NCBI RefSeq assembly: GCF_026151205.1
Contig: NC_087077.1
Location: 12,994,983 to 13,058,982 of the forward strand
From: Bolinopsis microptera
Lineage: Eukaryota; Ctenophora; Tentaculata; Lobata; Bolinopsidae
Length of the DNA stretch: 64,000 bases
Direction: 5' to 3'
The position numbers and the translations under genes are program-made. Under the pieces are notes generated by a model. The model saw only the letters and a list, made by a program, of their open reading frames with translations, was not told the DNA's origin and did not search any database. Below are positions 1 through 11,500 of this stretch, in pieces (position 1 is the stretch's first letter; the number at the start of each line of letters is the position of its first letter).

Positions 1-62
1 TATCATTTCAGATTTAATATCTTTAATGCTTTCGTTTGTAAGTGATGTCAATTTTCTTTCAG

Positions 63-1417
63 GTTGAACATTCAGTGGAAGACAGTTCGTCACGAGAACG
101 AAACAGTAAAGTACACAGTTAAGGAAGTCATGAAAGAGAACGAAGACCTCAAGGAATCAATGTCTACCATGACTCTCAAAATGAACAAAATGAACGTCGA
201 CATCGACCGATTACTTGCGGATAACACTCGACTCTCAAAAGAAAACAAGAAACTAAACCAGGACCTGATGAAGGAATTGCATTTCTACAAAGCAAAACAT
301 CTTGAGGAGAAGCAGCGGGCAGAGAGCCTGGCCATATCTCTCACAGAACAAAAGAGAATAGCCATAGACCTAGAAGAACAGCTTTCGCTGCCACCAGAGC
401 AAAGGCAAAAGATAAAGGAAGACTGCAAGTACAAGGATACGGTACTGGATTTCATCTCCTCACTGAACATCCCGGATTCCTTTAAAGTCCCCAAGTTCAC
501 CAAATGTTTCTGCACGGACTGTTGTCCAGATCCACATCTTGAATACAGGGGTCAGCCTCTCACCATGTACGCAGTACCTCAAAACTACGTCAGGTTTGTG
601 CCCACTTAATTCTTTCACAATACTTACTCACGAAGTTGGAACTTAATCCTTCGGTTAACTCGACTAGGAATATTTTCGTTATGATCACAAACTACTACTT
701 AGATGCATGCTATTTAGAATGTAGATACAAAGGTATAGTTCCCGGACTATAATTAAGTTATGCCATTTCAGGTTTGGAGTAGCAACAGATCCGCGAGTGA
801 TCGAGCACAACGCAGTGTTCGACAAGTACCACGTGTCCTTCTGCCCAGTCCACCCGGCCACAATCAGGGACAGCATATCTGGCGGAATACTCCTCCCCGG
901 TTCTACAACTCCGGACGGCGAAAAAATCCCTCTCACTCCCTTCAACGAGGGTAGATTCTCCATCGTGCCGGACGACCCCAAACCGCACAAAAACCCGCAC
1001 AGCAACCACTTCCGAGCGGAGTTCAGACATCCTGAGAAGTGCATGTGCGGTTCCTGCCAGGACTTCCTACCAACTAACTTCTTCTTCACCTCACCGACTA
1101 TCAAGTACATTGAGCACCCCAACTACAGGCCCTACTGGGTCAAGTACCAGGGAAAAATGGTGCGATGTGCGTTCCAGGTACGACAGAAACAAGACGCTTA
1201 CAACATCTTGTGGAGGACGACTGACAAGATGATCTGCTCCTCCAAGCTCATAGACCCCTTCTTTAGGAACGATGAGCTGGAGTACTTCTCAGCAGATGCC
1301 AGAAACTTTGTTATAACAGGGCTTTGTGTCAGCATCACGGACCTGCCTAAAGCTACACCAGCGAAAGCCCTACCTCCAGCAGGAGAACCTGCTTCAGAGG
1401 AGAAGGAGGAGGAATAA
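63..1417 (+). CDS. 3' part of an unrecognised coiled-coil protein gene (partial at left edge)
   Basis: Two exons, 63-593 and 772-1417, are joined by a GT-AG intron in phase 2 and end at TAA. The left exon follows a pyrimidine-rich AG and enters mid-codon, so upstream exons lie outside the window. About 391 residues are visible. The first 125 or so are charged, heptad-like coiled coil (NTRLSKENKKLNQDL). A cysteine cluster follows (CFCTDCCPDP), then a globular part with a second cluster (CMCGSC) and many aromatic residues, and finally an acidic tail (SEEKEEE). The paired clusters could bind metal, which is inference. I do not recognise the family. AATAAA at 1820 is its likely polyadenylation signal and lies almost at the stop codon of the converging scaffold gene, so the two 3' ends probably abut or overlap. 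Confidence 0.75.
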
Positions 1418-1838
1418 TTTGGTGAAGTCATCTGGACAGACATACTGTCTAAACTGCTAGACGGATCTAGAAGGATCCAATAGTAGATTGCGACATGACT
1501 GTCGTGATAATTGAGTAGCAAAAGACGTGGAGAAAGGATTGTTAGAAAGACTTGAAAACGATTCAGATTAGTGTGTCGTCAAGCTTAAATTTATGATTGT
1601 TTATAAGTTTATATTTATGGAATCGTATCTTGTTTATAAGAAAATGATTCAAACCAAAAATGAAATGTATTATTTAATTCTTGAGCACATTATGTAGCAA
1701 CAGACTTGTTTCAATGCCTTTAAAGAACTTAAATCGCATGGAAATAATTAAATTCTTTAACATTTGCATGATAAGATTTGAATAGATATTATGTATAATT
1801 CTCCTGTACTCTCCGATAAAATAAAACCACATCACATT

Positions 1839-2552
1839 TTAAACTTGGACGCAGTTATATCTGGACAATACATCTTGAAAAGTCGATCTGTATACGTTAG
1901 GAATTATTACTGAGTCACTGAGTTCTCTATTTATCTTTACGGCCCTAATGTGGTTCCTGTGGCCATACTTACTATTCGCTTGAATCTCAAAAATGGCGAG
2001 CTGGAGTCCAGTCTTACTGGTTCTAATCGGACGTATCAGAGCTACTTCAGCTATTGAGTACTTAGAGCTGGAGAGTTATTAACCACCCAAGTTATATATT
2101 AGAGTCTATTACCCATAAGATACTGGATCTACTCTCAATAAATGGTAGACAATCCAATCGAGCCTGTTAAGTTTACTTTACCACGTCCAGTATTATAATA
2201 GAATAGTAATTCACCTTGAATATGATGTCTCCAGGCTTGAGACCAATAACATCTGCCACACTGTTTTCCTCAATATGAGTTACAACGAGACCTTGTTCAC
2301 ATGAACCAAGCTTCATACCCAACGCCTCTGAAATAACAACTTTTAATTGTATAACCTTTAAAAAATATAAGCCCAAGACGTCTGGAGTCTGTTCAATTGA
2401 TCTATTTAAAATTCGTATATCACTGATTATATTTCTAGCGTAATCTCCGAAGTTCTGACGACAACCGTTTTGTAACCAACCTCTGGTTCTCGGCAAACAT
2501 AGTTGCAGCAGATTCTCTGGCTCGATATTTTCTCTGCTTCCATTAATGGAAC
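1839..2552 (-). CDS. Scaffold PDZ domain 7 and C-terminus (three exons)
   Basis: Exons 2481-2552 (LLQLCLPRT), 2215-2327 ([35 protein letters not shown]) and 1839-2060 (helix [13 protein letters not shown], strand [10 protein letters not shown]). The usual VNG after the GD turn is missing at the last junction, so the acceptor at 2060 is my best choice rather than certain. A GTAAGT at about position 30 of the last coding exon could be a further donor, which would change the final 45 residues. Confidence 0.7.
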
Positions 2553-5500
2553 CTAAACAGTGAACAAGATATTACAAATTTGAAATTTGAACTTCAGGAA
2601 CATAATAGCAGAAAACTTGATAACTATCCAATGTCTGTCACTTTATATTTAATACTTAGTGAAGTATGATCTTAAAAAGAGACTATTGTACACATTCTCA
2701 CAATACTCTACAATTAAAGACGTCAGAAGAGTCGGCACTTATCCTCAGTCTAGTTAGCGCAATCTTTATTTCTGCGTTTTATAATTTAGATTAAATTTAA
2801 CACTTAACAAGTCTAGTTAGTGCAATATTTATTTCTGCGTTTTATAATTTAGAGTAAAGTTAACATTTAACGAGTCTAGTAAGCGCAATCCTTATTTCTG
2901 CGTTTTATAATTTAGATTAAAGTTAACATTTAACAAGACGTACCCTGACCAGAAGGAGTCTGCAATGTTAAAGTAAGGGGTGACGTGGCGGATTTTAGGA
3001 CATCAACAGCCTCGGCGTGGGTCAGACCTATCATCGAGATATCGTTCACCTAGGAAGTGCAAGAGGTCACGAATCACCAATAAGATTATAGGTTTAGTTC
3101 ATTCGTGATCTCTTTTTTTTTGTTTAAGTAAACTTGTCAACACTGTGGAACGGTCAACAGGGTTATGAACCCTCGATCTAAGTAACTAGATCGTGTCAGC
3201 CTCAGCTTTTCTCTGCTGTTCCTTTTCTGCCATTTTTAGAGACAGAATTTGGATTATTGTCTGCGAGGCCAGTAATTTAGGAGAAAAATGCGAGAATCTA
3301 ATTATTAGTAGCAGCCAGTCTGGTCAGTATGAGTTGCAGAAAAACAAGTTTTACTTGCAGAAAAACAAGTTTTACCGGAAAATCAAGGTTAGGTCCGATG
3401 TGAACTTAATCACATATATTTAGTTAGGGCAAGAATTGCTGTTTATGGGTCAATCTGTGAACAAATTCGTAACAAAGGTTTGTCTACAGGAATGTGTTGT
3501 CCATAGTCCCAGGAACCACAAAAAAAAACCGTCCAGCTGAAACTTTTGGGCAAAAATTTTTATAGTCATTTTTCTCCAGGAACCCATACGCCCCACCCCT
3601 AATATTGGTTATTCGGCTCCCGAAGGTCTTGAGATCTCCATAGGGGGTGCAAAATGACCGCAATGGCCACACTATGGCAGGCGAATGATAGTTTCAGAAC
3701 GATTGGGGCTTTATTTTTCGAAATAAATGGAATTTTTCGAAATTTTTCTCAATTTTATTGAAATTTCGAAAAAAAATGCACCAAATTATTTTTAACGCTT
3801 ATTTCAAATCTATTTAAAAAATCATCTACAAATAACAAATACAGTTAATCTAAAATGTGTATTCTCTGTAAATACCATGACAATTATTAATACACAGTTA
3901 ATATTAATAAAAATTCGCTTGTTCTTCAGGTTCATCATGTCAAATGTTTGTGCAGTTCATACCATGGCATCGTCCACAAGCTGGCAAACAATTGAAGCCA
4001 TATTTCCTACATGAACATCTGAAAGTCAAACAGGCCTGTTCCACATCGACAGAACAGTTACAACATACTAGCAGGAACCCGTCTTACTATAAAGTGGTGT
4101 CAAGACTCAAGAGACTAAAATAATTATTACCTATTTAATTCGCGTTTTTGACACCACTTGGGGGTCCAAATTTTGGGCACTAAAATTCTTATTCCTTGGC
4201 CAATTTTTTATTTTTTCATACTGATTTGAAGGCCATTAAAGCATTTGACCCAGTCAAAAAAGTTTCAGTTGTATATCTTTTACGGTTTTTGAGGAAAGTC
4301 CCGTTAAAGTTGATGCCGTGGTGTCAGTAAAATGGCATGGAACCATATATATCGTCTCGCTTTATATATAGTAAGATAAGGTTCAAAATAGACTCTGGAG
4401 CAATTATAGCTTTTGTTGCAAATGGTTCGTAAGTGCCACCAGGAGCCAATTTCCAGCCGTAGTCAAGGGGATTCAGACTGTCAGCGTTAAGCATGACCCA
4501 GTTATGGTACTGTAAGTAAGCTCTAAGGATGTGCTCCGTTGCTGAAGCTATTGTTGGAGGTAGCCTATTCGGATTGAGACTCTTTTTCGCTACCATCCTA
4601 TTGTATGCTAGGAATCTCAAAGCAGAAAGAGTCTTTTTCTTGTCACCATAAATGTACTGCAAGAAACAGAGGCGAGGCCTGCCTCAATAATCTTTACTTT
4701 TGATTCTCTCACCGAAAGTAATGTTGCCAACTGACCTTGCTCATCAAAGGTGAGAGCTTTCTTTAGCACTTTAACCTTGCTAAAGCCAAACAGTCCACTG
4801 ACGCTATCACAACCTGAAATACTATGAATTAGAAGAAGTATCTCCTTTTCTTTATGATCTAGATGACTTGATATTTCTTTGATTGAATATGTACCCTTCT
4901 TCGTTGTTAGATAAATATCATTGTGATGGTCACTGTTGAAATGATGTACTAATAGACTTGAACTATATCGGTATCCTCTGCCTTCAATTCAACATCGCCA
5001 AGGAATGACATTTCCAATGTTTTCTTTGCAATTAAAGTATCAGCATCGTTAGAAGCTCTGATCACTTCAATACCATTTACAGTAAAAATGCTTGAGATAA
5101 GGTCGATCAGTTTTTTTTGTTATTGTTGTTGCTCAGAAATGTTCTTTTGGTGACAGTACAAAAGGTGGATTTCTTTACAGCAATATTAGCACAGAACGCT
5201 TTTACTCTCCTCTTGTGCTCGTGCTCGTGATCTTTAGTAGAAGGCTCATATCCATCAAAAATCACAGTAACTTCCCGATTTTTAGGGATTCCCAGGCTGT
5301 GATATAAGACCAGTCGAAAAAGATATTAACTTAGTCTTATCTTCGGATTCTGTTAAGTCGACAGTAACTTTAAACCAAGTTAATAATTTTCCAAATACAT
5401 CACAGTTTTTCTTGATTGATGACTTGGTAAGATCTGAGTGGATGGCAGCTTTAGTTGGTACTCCTCGCTTCGATGAATTAGCTAATGAATCTCCAAAAGA

Positions 5501-8500
5501 CTGATTTATTTAAGCCATCTGATTCAGGGTGGCCACCCATAACTTGTGAGCGGACTCACGATTACGCATCCTTCCACTTGTTAATCCACCACTAGATTTA
5601 GCTGCCCTCATTAGACTCTGCTCTATGGAGAGGTCAGTCCACACCCCAGCCCACTCGTGGTCGTTGTAACAAACCGTGTGAAGCCCTGTTACTTTAAAGG
5701 TCTTTAAAAGCGCCCCATACTTGACTTTAAAAATAGCATCCTGCTCCAAATACAGTCTTAAAGCTTTTGCATACTGTCCCCTCCCAGCTGCTGCGAAGTA
5801 GGGCAGCATCAAAGCTACTGCTGATAAATTCATTATATTGTAGTCGTGCAACCTCTCTGCTCTTATGAAGTCCTTTACTAGTGTTATCATGTTGTGGTAA
5901 GTAACCCATAGAGCTGCTGTTCTACTGTTGGAAAACAGGTTCTTTAGAAGCAGAGTTATTTTCTCTGATAGATCCTGAATAGATTTAGTCTTAAAGTTAA
6001 CACTTAGATTTTCGTTCACACATTTGTTGATGTAACCTTCCAAGTCTACTAGTTCATCGTCGTAAACTTCTTCCTCTATAATGAAACAACAAAGAGCGGC
6101 GTTGATCAGAAAGTGGGCTGTCAACGCTTTATAGTAAGATCCTCCATCCGATATATGCGTGACGTCTCCAGGATACACAAGTTTGATGAGCTCCTCTAAA
6201 CCCGAGTCTGCCATTATATAGCCTATGCAGCCAAGAAAACTCGTGAGAGTGTGGAAGCCCCCAACCCTGACCACAATAGGCATCCCAGTTTCCAGTACTA
6301 TTCGGGTGGCCTTAATCCACAATGGCAAATCGAATGTGATTATCATCGGCTCACTGTAGGATAACTTAAGACATTCAACCAGAGTAGTATGTACCGTCGA
6401 ATAGCTGTCTGGGGGTTGGTCAATAATCTGTTGTGTGTTAGTTAACCTTGATATTTGTTAATTGAAGTTATTTCCCGAGTAAGATTTGAAATAAGCGTTA
6501 AAAATAATTTGGTGTATTTTTTTCGAAATTTCAATAAAATTGAGAAAAATTTCGAAAAATTCCATTTATTTCGAAAAATAAAGCCCCAATCGTTCTGAAA
6601 CTATCATTCGCCTGCCATAATGTTGCCATTGCGGTCATTTTGCACCCCCTATAGAGATCTCAAGACCTTCGGGAGCCAAATAACCAATATTAGGGGTGGG
6701 GCGTATGGGTTCCTGAAGAAAAATGACTATAAAAATTTTTGCCCAAAAGTTTCAGCTGGACGGTTTTTTTTGGTGGTTCCTGGGACTATGGACAACACAT
6801 TCCTGTAGACAAACCTTTGTTACGAATTTGTTCACAGAAAAATCAACTCTTGCCCTAACTATATTGACTATAATTTAGTTGAAGAAACCGATAAGAATTC
6901 TTCGAAATCAGGTTCTTAAAAACATTAAGACAAATCAGATTATTGGAGACAACATTAAATTCAGATTATATGTCGACATCAATTTATCTTGATTCATCAC
7001 TTTTCGAATCAATTATTGAAGCAAGTATATTATAGTATAATAAACAAACCTTGATGATATTTTCTCCTTTCTTCAACGGCGAGTTGATATCAACAATCTT
7101 CTTGATGTATATGTTACTTGCAGGATTGTCGATTGTAGCCCCTCCCGCAATCGTTATCCCAATACCGGTCTGCAGAAATATATTATCATACTCAAAAACA
7201 CACAGAAAACACACTAGTACAGTCAAATACGTCTTTTTGTCGGACAAAATTCGCAACAAAGCGATTTTAACGGGATATGGTCGGGACAGGTCCCAGGAAT
7301 CATTCCAGAGAGTTCCCAAAAAAAAAGACTTCAGGAAAATCCACAATTACCACTTTTCTACCACCTTTTTACCACTTTGGTATTCCGCAAATAAGTCACG
7401 TTCTGAATAACCTAGAAGATTCTAGTTTAAAGCAGTGTGTTTAGAAAACAAAGAAGAACAACTTTCTCTTTAACAACTTTTTCAAAAATAAATTATTTAA
7501 TTAATTAATTAAATAATTAAAAAATTTTCAAATATTTCAAAAATATATTTTGTTAAAATGTTCACAATTACATTCCACGTATAATGAACTAATTTTTATA
7601 AAACTTTTGAAAATTTTCACTTTCAATATTTTGGACTTGTAAAATTTTCGAAATTTGTAAAGAATAACCACTATTTACCACTTTTTACCACATTGAATCT
7701 CCGCTAATAAAACGACTTCTGAATGTCGTAGAATGTTCTAGATTGAACCAGTGTGTTCAAAACATAAAAGAGAACAACTTTTTATCTGATAACCTTTGGA
7801 TTAAATAATTAATTAATTAGTTAATCGATTATTAAACAAATATTCAAAAATTATAATAATTATTTTCGATCAAAATATTTTAAAATTACATAACACGAAT
7901 AATTGACAACTTTTCATTAAACTAATAGGAAAATCGAAGCAGTACTTTATATAACCATATATACTAGATAAGAGTCTTACTTATGAGTCCTCAGCTGGCA
8001 CATTGGTGCAATTGTGCTGACATTTGAGGCAGGTTGATCCACAATGTATTCCTGCTTTTCTGCATGAACAAGCATTGCCACAACCTGACTTTAAACAGTT
8101 GCAACTGATGTTTAATTTTGAATGAGCTTTTTCGGAGCTGTACTCATAAGAGTGGTCACTGGAACATGCGCCCCATTGTTCATCTTCCATCCCCATTCCC
8201 CAGCTTATCGGATCTATAAGGTCATTCTCATCCCACGCCTGCAGCTGATGGTAAACAAGATAAGAATGTTGTTCAGCTGTCCCCTGTATAAGTAATGTTT
8301 GAAATCGGTATTATAGCAGCAACGTGGTCGTTAAATAACACTTAGAAATCAAAATATCCTCCAAGTTACGTTTAGGGGGAGTGCCATGAGTCAATACACA
8401 TACGTTGAGTCTTATAATCAACATGTACTCGTGTTTGCGAACATGCTGTAAACTGCACTATAACATATTGCAATAGGCCATTACATTCGGAATATGATCT

Positions 8501-11500
8501 GAAAAGATGGCGCGAAACGGATTGAAAATGACGAAGTTATCAAGCAATTTGTTTATCTCGTTAGCGAAACTGATTGGGTTATCAATGATTACCCAATCGG
8601 TAATCACGTGACAGGGTGTCAGGATACCGTAATTGGGCTTTCTGCACGATTTCTGTGCCACTCATTCACTGGATCAGACACCACCAGTCGGATCCACGGA
8701 GTTGGTAAGGATCGGCTATTCAGAACGATTCCGATAGTGGGAATCTAGTGCACTAAGCTACGGAGAAAGTCACGTCGGAGAAATTTTTGGGCGAGCGAAT
8801 TAGTAAGAGCCTAACGTATGTGTACTATACCACCTCCCCCCTCCCCCACACAATAACTTACCCTGTCTGTAATCCGATTTGAGGATTTATCATTTGGTGC
8901 GATCTCTACGTTACAGAATGGACATTTGTTTAAACTGTGTTCGTGAACTAAAGATGGTTCTGCCTCAGTTACAACGGACTCATCTTCATTGGCCGAAATG
9001 AATCTTTGGAACTGGTCTATGATCACTGTCTGCAATAACACACAATAGACGTCACTCTGAGCAGAATCAGTCAGGCCGTTGTACTACCGTTTAATTTCGT
9101 TCAGTGACCAGGGGTTGTTGATCCAACCTGTGTTACGATGGTTTGTTTATTTATACAGAGTATGAGAGGCCTCAGGATAATGAATAGGACTGTAACCATC
9201 CGTTTCAAACTTTCTGGGCATAGTTTAAAAGTTAGTGTACTTACTTAAAATATAAATAGTTAAAATAGTACCTGGGGACACTGGACAGCGACCCTTTCCA
9301 GATTTCATTCCATACAAATTTACTTTGTCGATCATTCGCCCTCTTAAAGCTATTCACCGGAATTAACTCCTCATTTGCCTGGTAAATTAAAACATAGTAT
9401 TGGTTAAGAATAGTTGCGCTCTCGAGTCTCGGTTGACATAAAACTGAAAAGTAAAACGGTAAAAACATATTACTGTTATTGTATATTAGTTGACAGCTAC
9501 TTACATAGAATCTGCACGCGTACAGTATCAGGCACACGATGTGTTCTTCTGTTTTCAAAATGTCAACTATTTGGTGTGATTTCAGTCCTCAATTTTTAGC
9601 AGATTTAACTTTTTTACGAAGAGAAGTCAACATAAAGTAAAAGCTGAAGCTTACACTTCCAAACGATAAACTGACAATCAGAGATAAGATCTCTAGTTAG
9701 CGATTGAAAAATTGCTAAGTCTTGTTTAAACAACCATTTTAACAATCTAGTTAAGCACAATACTAAGTCGAGAGATATGATGTGTTAATATTTAATAGTT
9801 ATTAGCTATAATAGTATCGTACAAATTTGGATATTTTACCGTTTATTCCATTTATCTGGATCTCTTTTTATCTGTTATCTAATCTATGTGACGATGTATG
9901 TTCTGTTATTCAAGTAAATTCATTTTACGTTTCACGTCACGGCAAATATTTTTGATAAAAATTATATTTTGAAATTTTTAAAAATTTAATTAATATTTAA
10001 TTAATTAATCAATTGATTATCTTATCCAAAGGTTATCAGATAAAAAGATGTTCTCTTTTATGTTTTGAACACATTGGTTTAATCTAGAACCTTCTACAAG
10101 ATTCAGAAGTTGTTTTATTAGCGGAGATTCAATGTGGTAAAAAGTGGTAAATAGTAGTTATTCTTTACAAATTTCGAAAATTTTACAAGTCCAAAATATT
10201 GAAAGTGAAAATTTTCAAAAGTTTTATAAAAATTAGTTCATTATACGTGGAATGTAATTGTGAACATTTTAACAAAATATATTTTTGAAATATTTGAAAA
10301 TTTTTTAATTATTTAATTAATTAATTAAATAATTTATTTTTGAAAAAGTTGTTAAAGAGAAAGTTGTTCTTCTTTGTTTTCTAAACACACTGCTTTAAAC
10401 TAGAATCTTCTAGGTTATTCAGAACGTGACTTATTTGCGGAATACCAAAGTGGTAAAAAGGTGGTAGAAAAGTGGTAATTGTGGATTTTCCTGAAGTCTT
10501 TTTTTTTGGGAACTCTCTGGAATGATTCCTGGGACCTGTCCCGACCATATCCCGTTAAAATCGCTTTGTTGCGAATTTTGTCCGACAAAGGCTCAAATTA
10601 AGACGGATTTGACTGTACTACACATTCTGAGATTATTGTTTAAGATACACGAGCATCATTGCTACAAATATTGATTGAAAGACCCGAAGGCCACCCATAG
10701 GGGCTTTTGAGCAGTATAGACCATTTATTTTAATTAATCTCCGAAGGGTTTTGATGAAATGTTCGAACTATTTTTCCATTCATTCCTTTGATCATTTACA
10801 AAGCGCGGTATTGCCATTGGACATACCTCGACGAGGAAAATGAAATAGTTATTTGATATCTTGTGATAGCGTAATCCTATTTTCCTGTCGGAAAACCTGA
10901 TTTACTGGTAGATATCAAGGAATTTCTGGTCATTAGGTGAATCAGGACCAACTACTGGAAGAGTTCTGGTTTGTACAATCCCGTAAAATCTCGCAATCTC
11001 ACAATCTCAAAATCTCTCTAGCTTAGTAGTGATGAACTTAAAACGTAAGGAATCGTTAGGCCTTTAAAAAAATTTAACGGCCAAATTCCAAAATTTGCAC
11101 TGCTAAATTTAGAATTTGGCCGCCAAATTTCATTTTCCTCGTCGAGGTATGTCCAATGGCAATACCGCGCTTTGTAAATGATCAAAGGAATGAATGGAAA
11201 AATAGTTCGAACATTTCATCAAAACCCTTCGGAGATTAATTAAAATAAATGGTCTATACTGCTCAAAAGCCCCTATGGGTGGCCTTCGGGTCTTTCAATC
11301 AATATTTGTAGCAATGATGCTCGTGTATCTTAAACAATAATCTCAGAATGTGTAGTACAGTCAAATCCGTCTTAATTTGAGCCTTGTTGCGAATTTTGTC
11401 CGACAAAGGCTCAAATTAAGACGGATTTGACTGTACTACACATTCTGAGATTATTGTTTAAGATACACGAGCATCATTGCTACAAATATTGATTGAAAGA

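Larger units (their letters stand above)
3423..6859 (-). mobile_element. TA-flanked DNA transposon with ~380-bp TIRs and CXC-protein remnants
   Basis: Inverted arms 3423-3811 and 6482-6859 start GTTAGGGCAAGA and are flanked by TA on both sides (3421-3422, 6860-6861). The arms are highly alike but not identical. The interior codes on the minus strand for a broken protein: a 278-aa open frame (5510-6346), later segments with stops and frame changes, and a terminal CXC motif (about 3945-4060). The domain order resembles large predicted transposase-like proteins with a C-terminal Tesmin/TSO1-like CXC domain. That assignment is from memory of the family, and the superfamily name is left open. It lies inside a scaffold-gene intron in the same transcriptional direction. 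Confidence 0.8.
7220..10615 (-). mobile_element. TA-flanked DNA transposon with ~630-bp TIRs and a CXC-coding exon
   Basis: Arms 7220-7850 and about 9990-10615 are inverted copies. Both termini read CAGTCAAAT and are flanked by TA (7218-7219, 10616-10617). The interior holds minus-strand exon-like segments with splice sites (8862-9029), a terminal CXC exon (7981-8284) and fragments near 9390-9560. It sits in the same large scaffold intron as BHMT. The TIR sequence starts like pogo/Tc1-type ends, but the coding remnants match the CXC protein of the neighbouring element, so the superfamily is left open. Confidence 0.82.

Noticed and set aside
3484-3672. 62-aa frame and its near-identical twin at 6620-6808
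   Set aside because: They are the two inverted arms of the transposon, read through; not genes.
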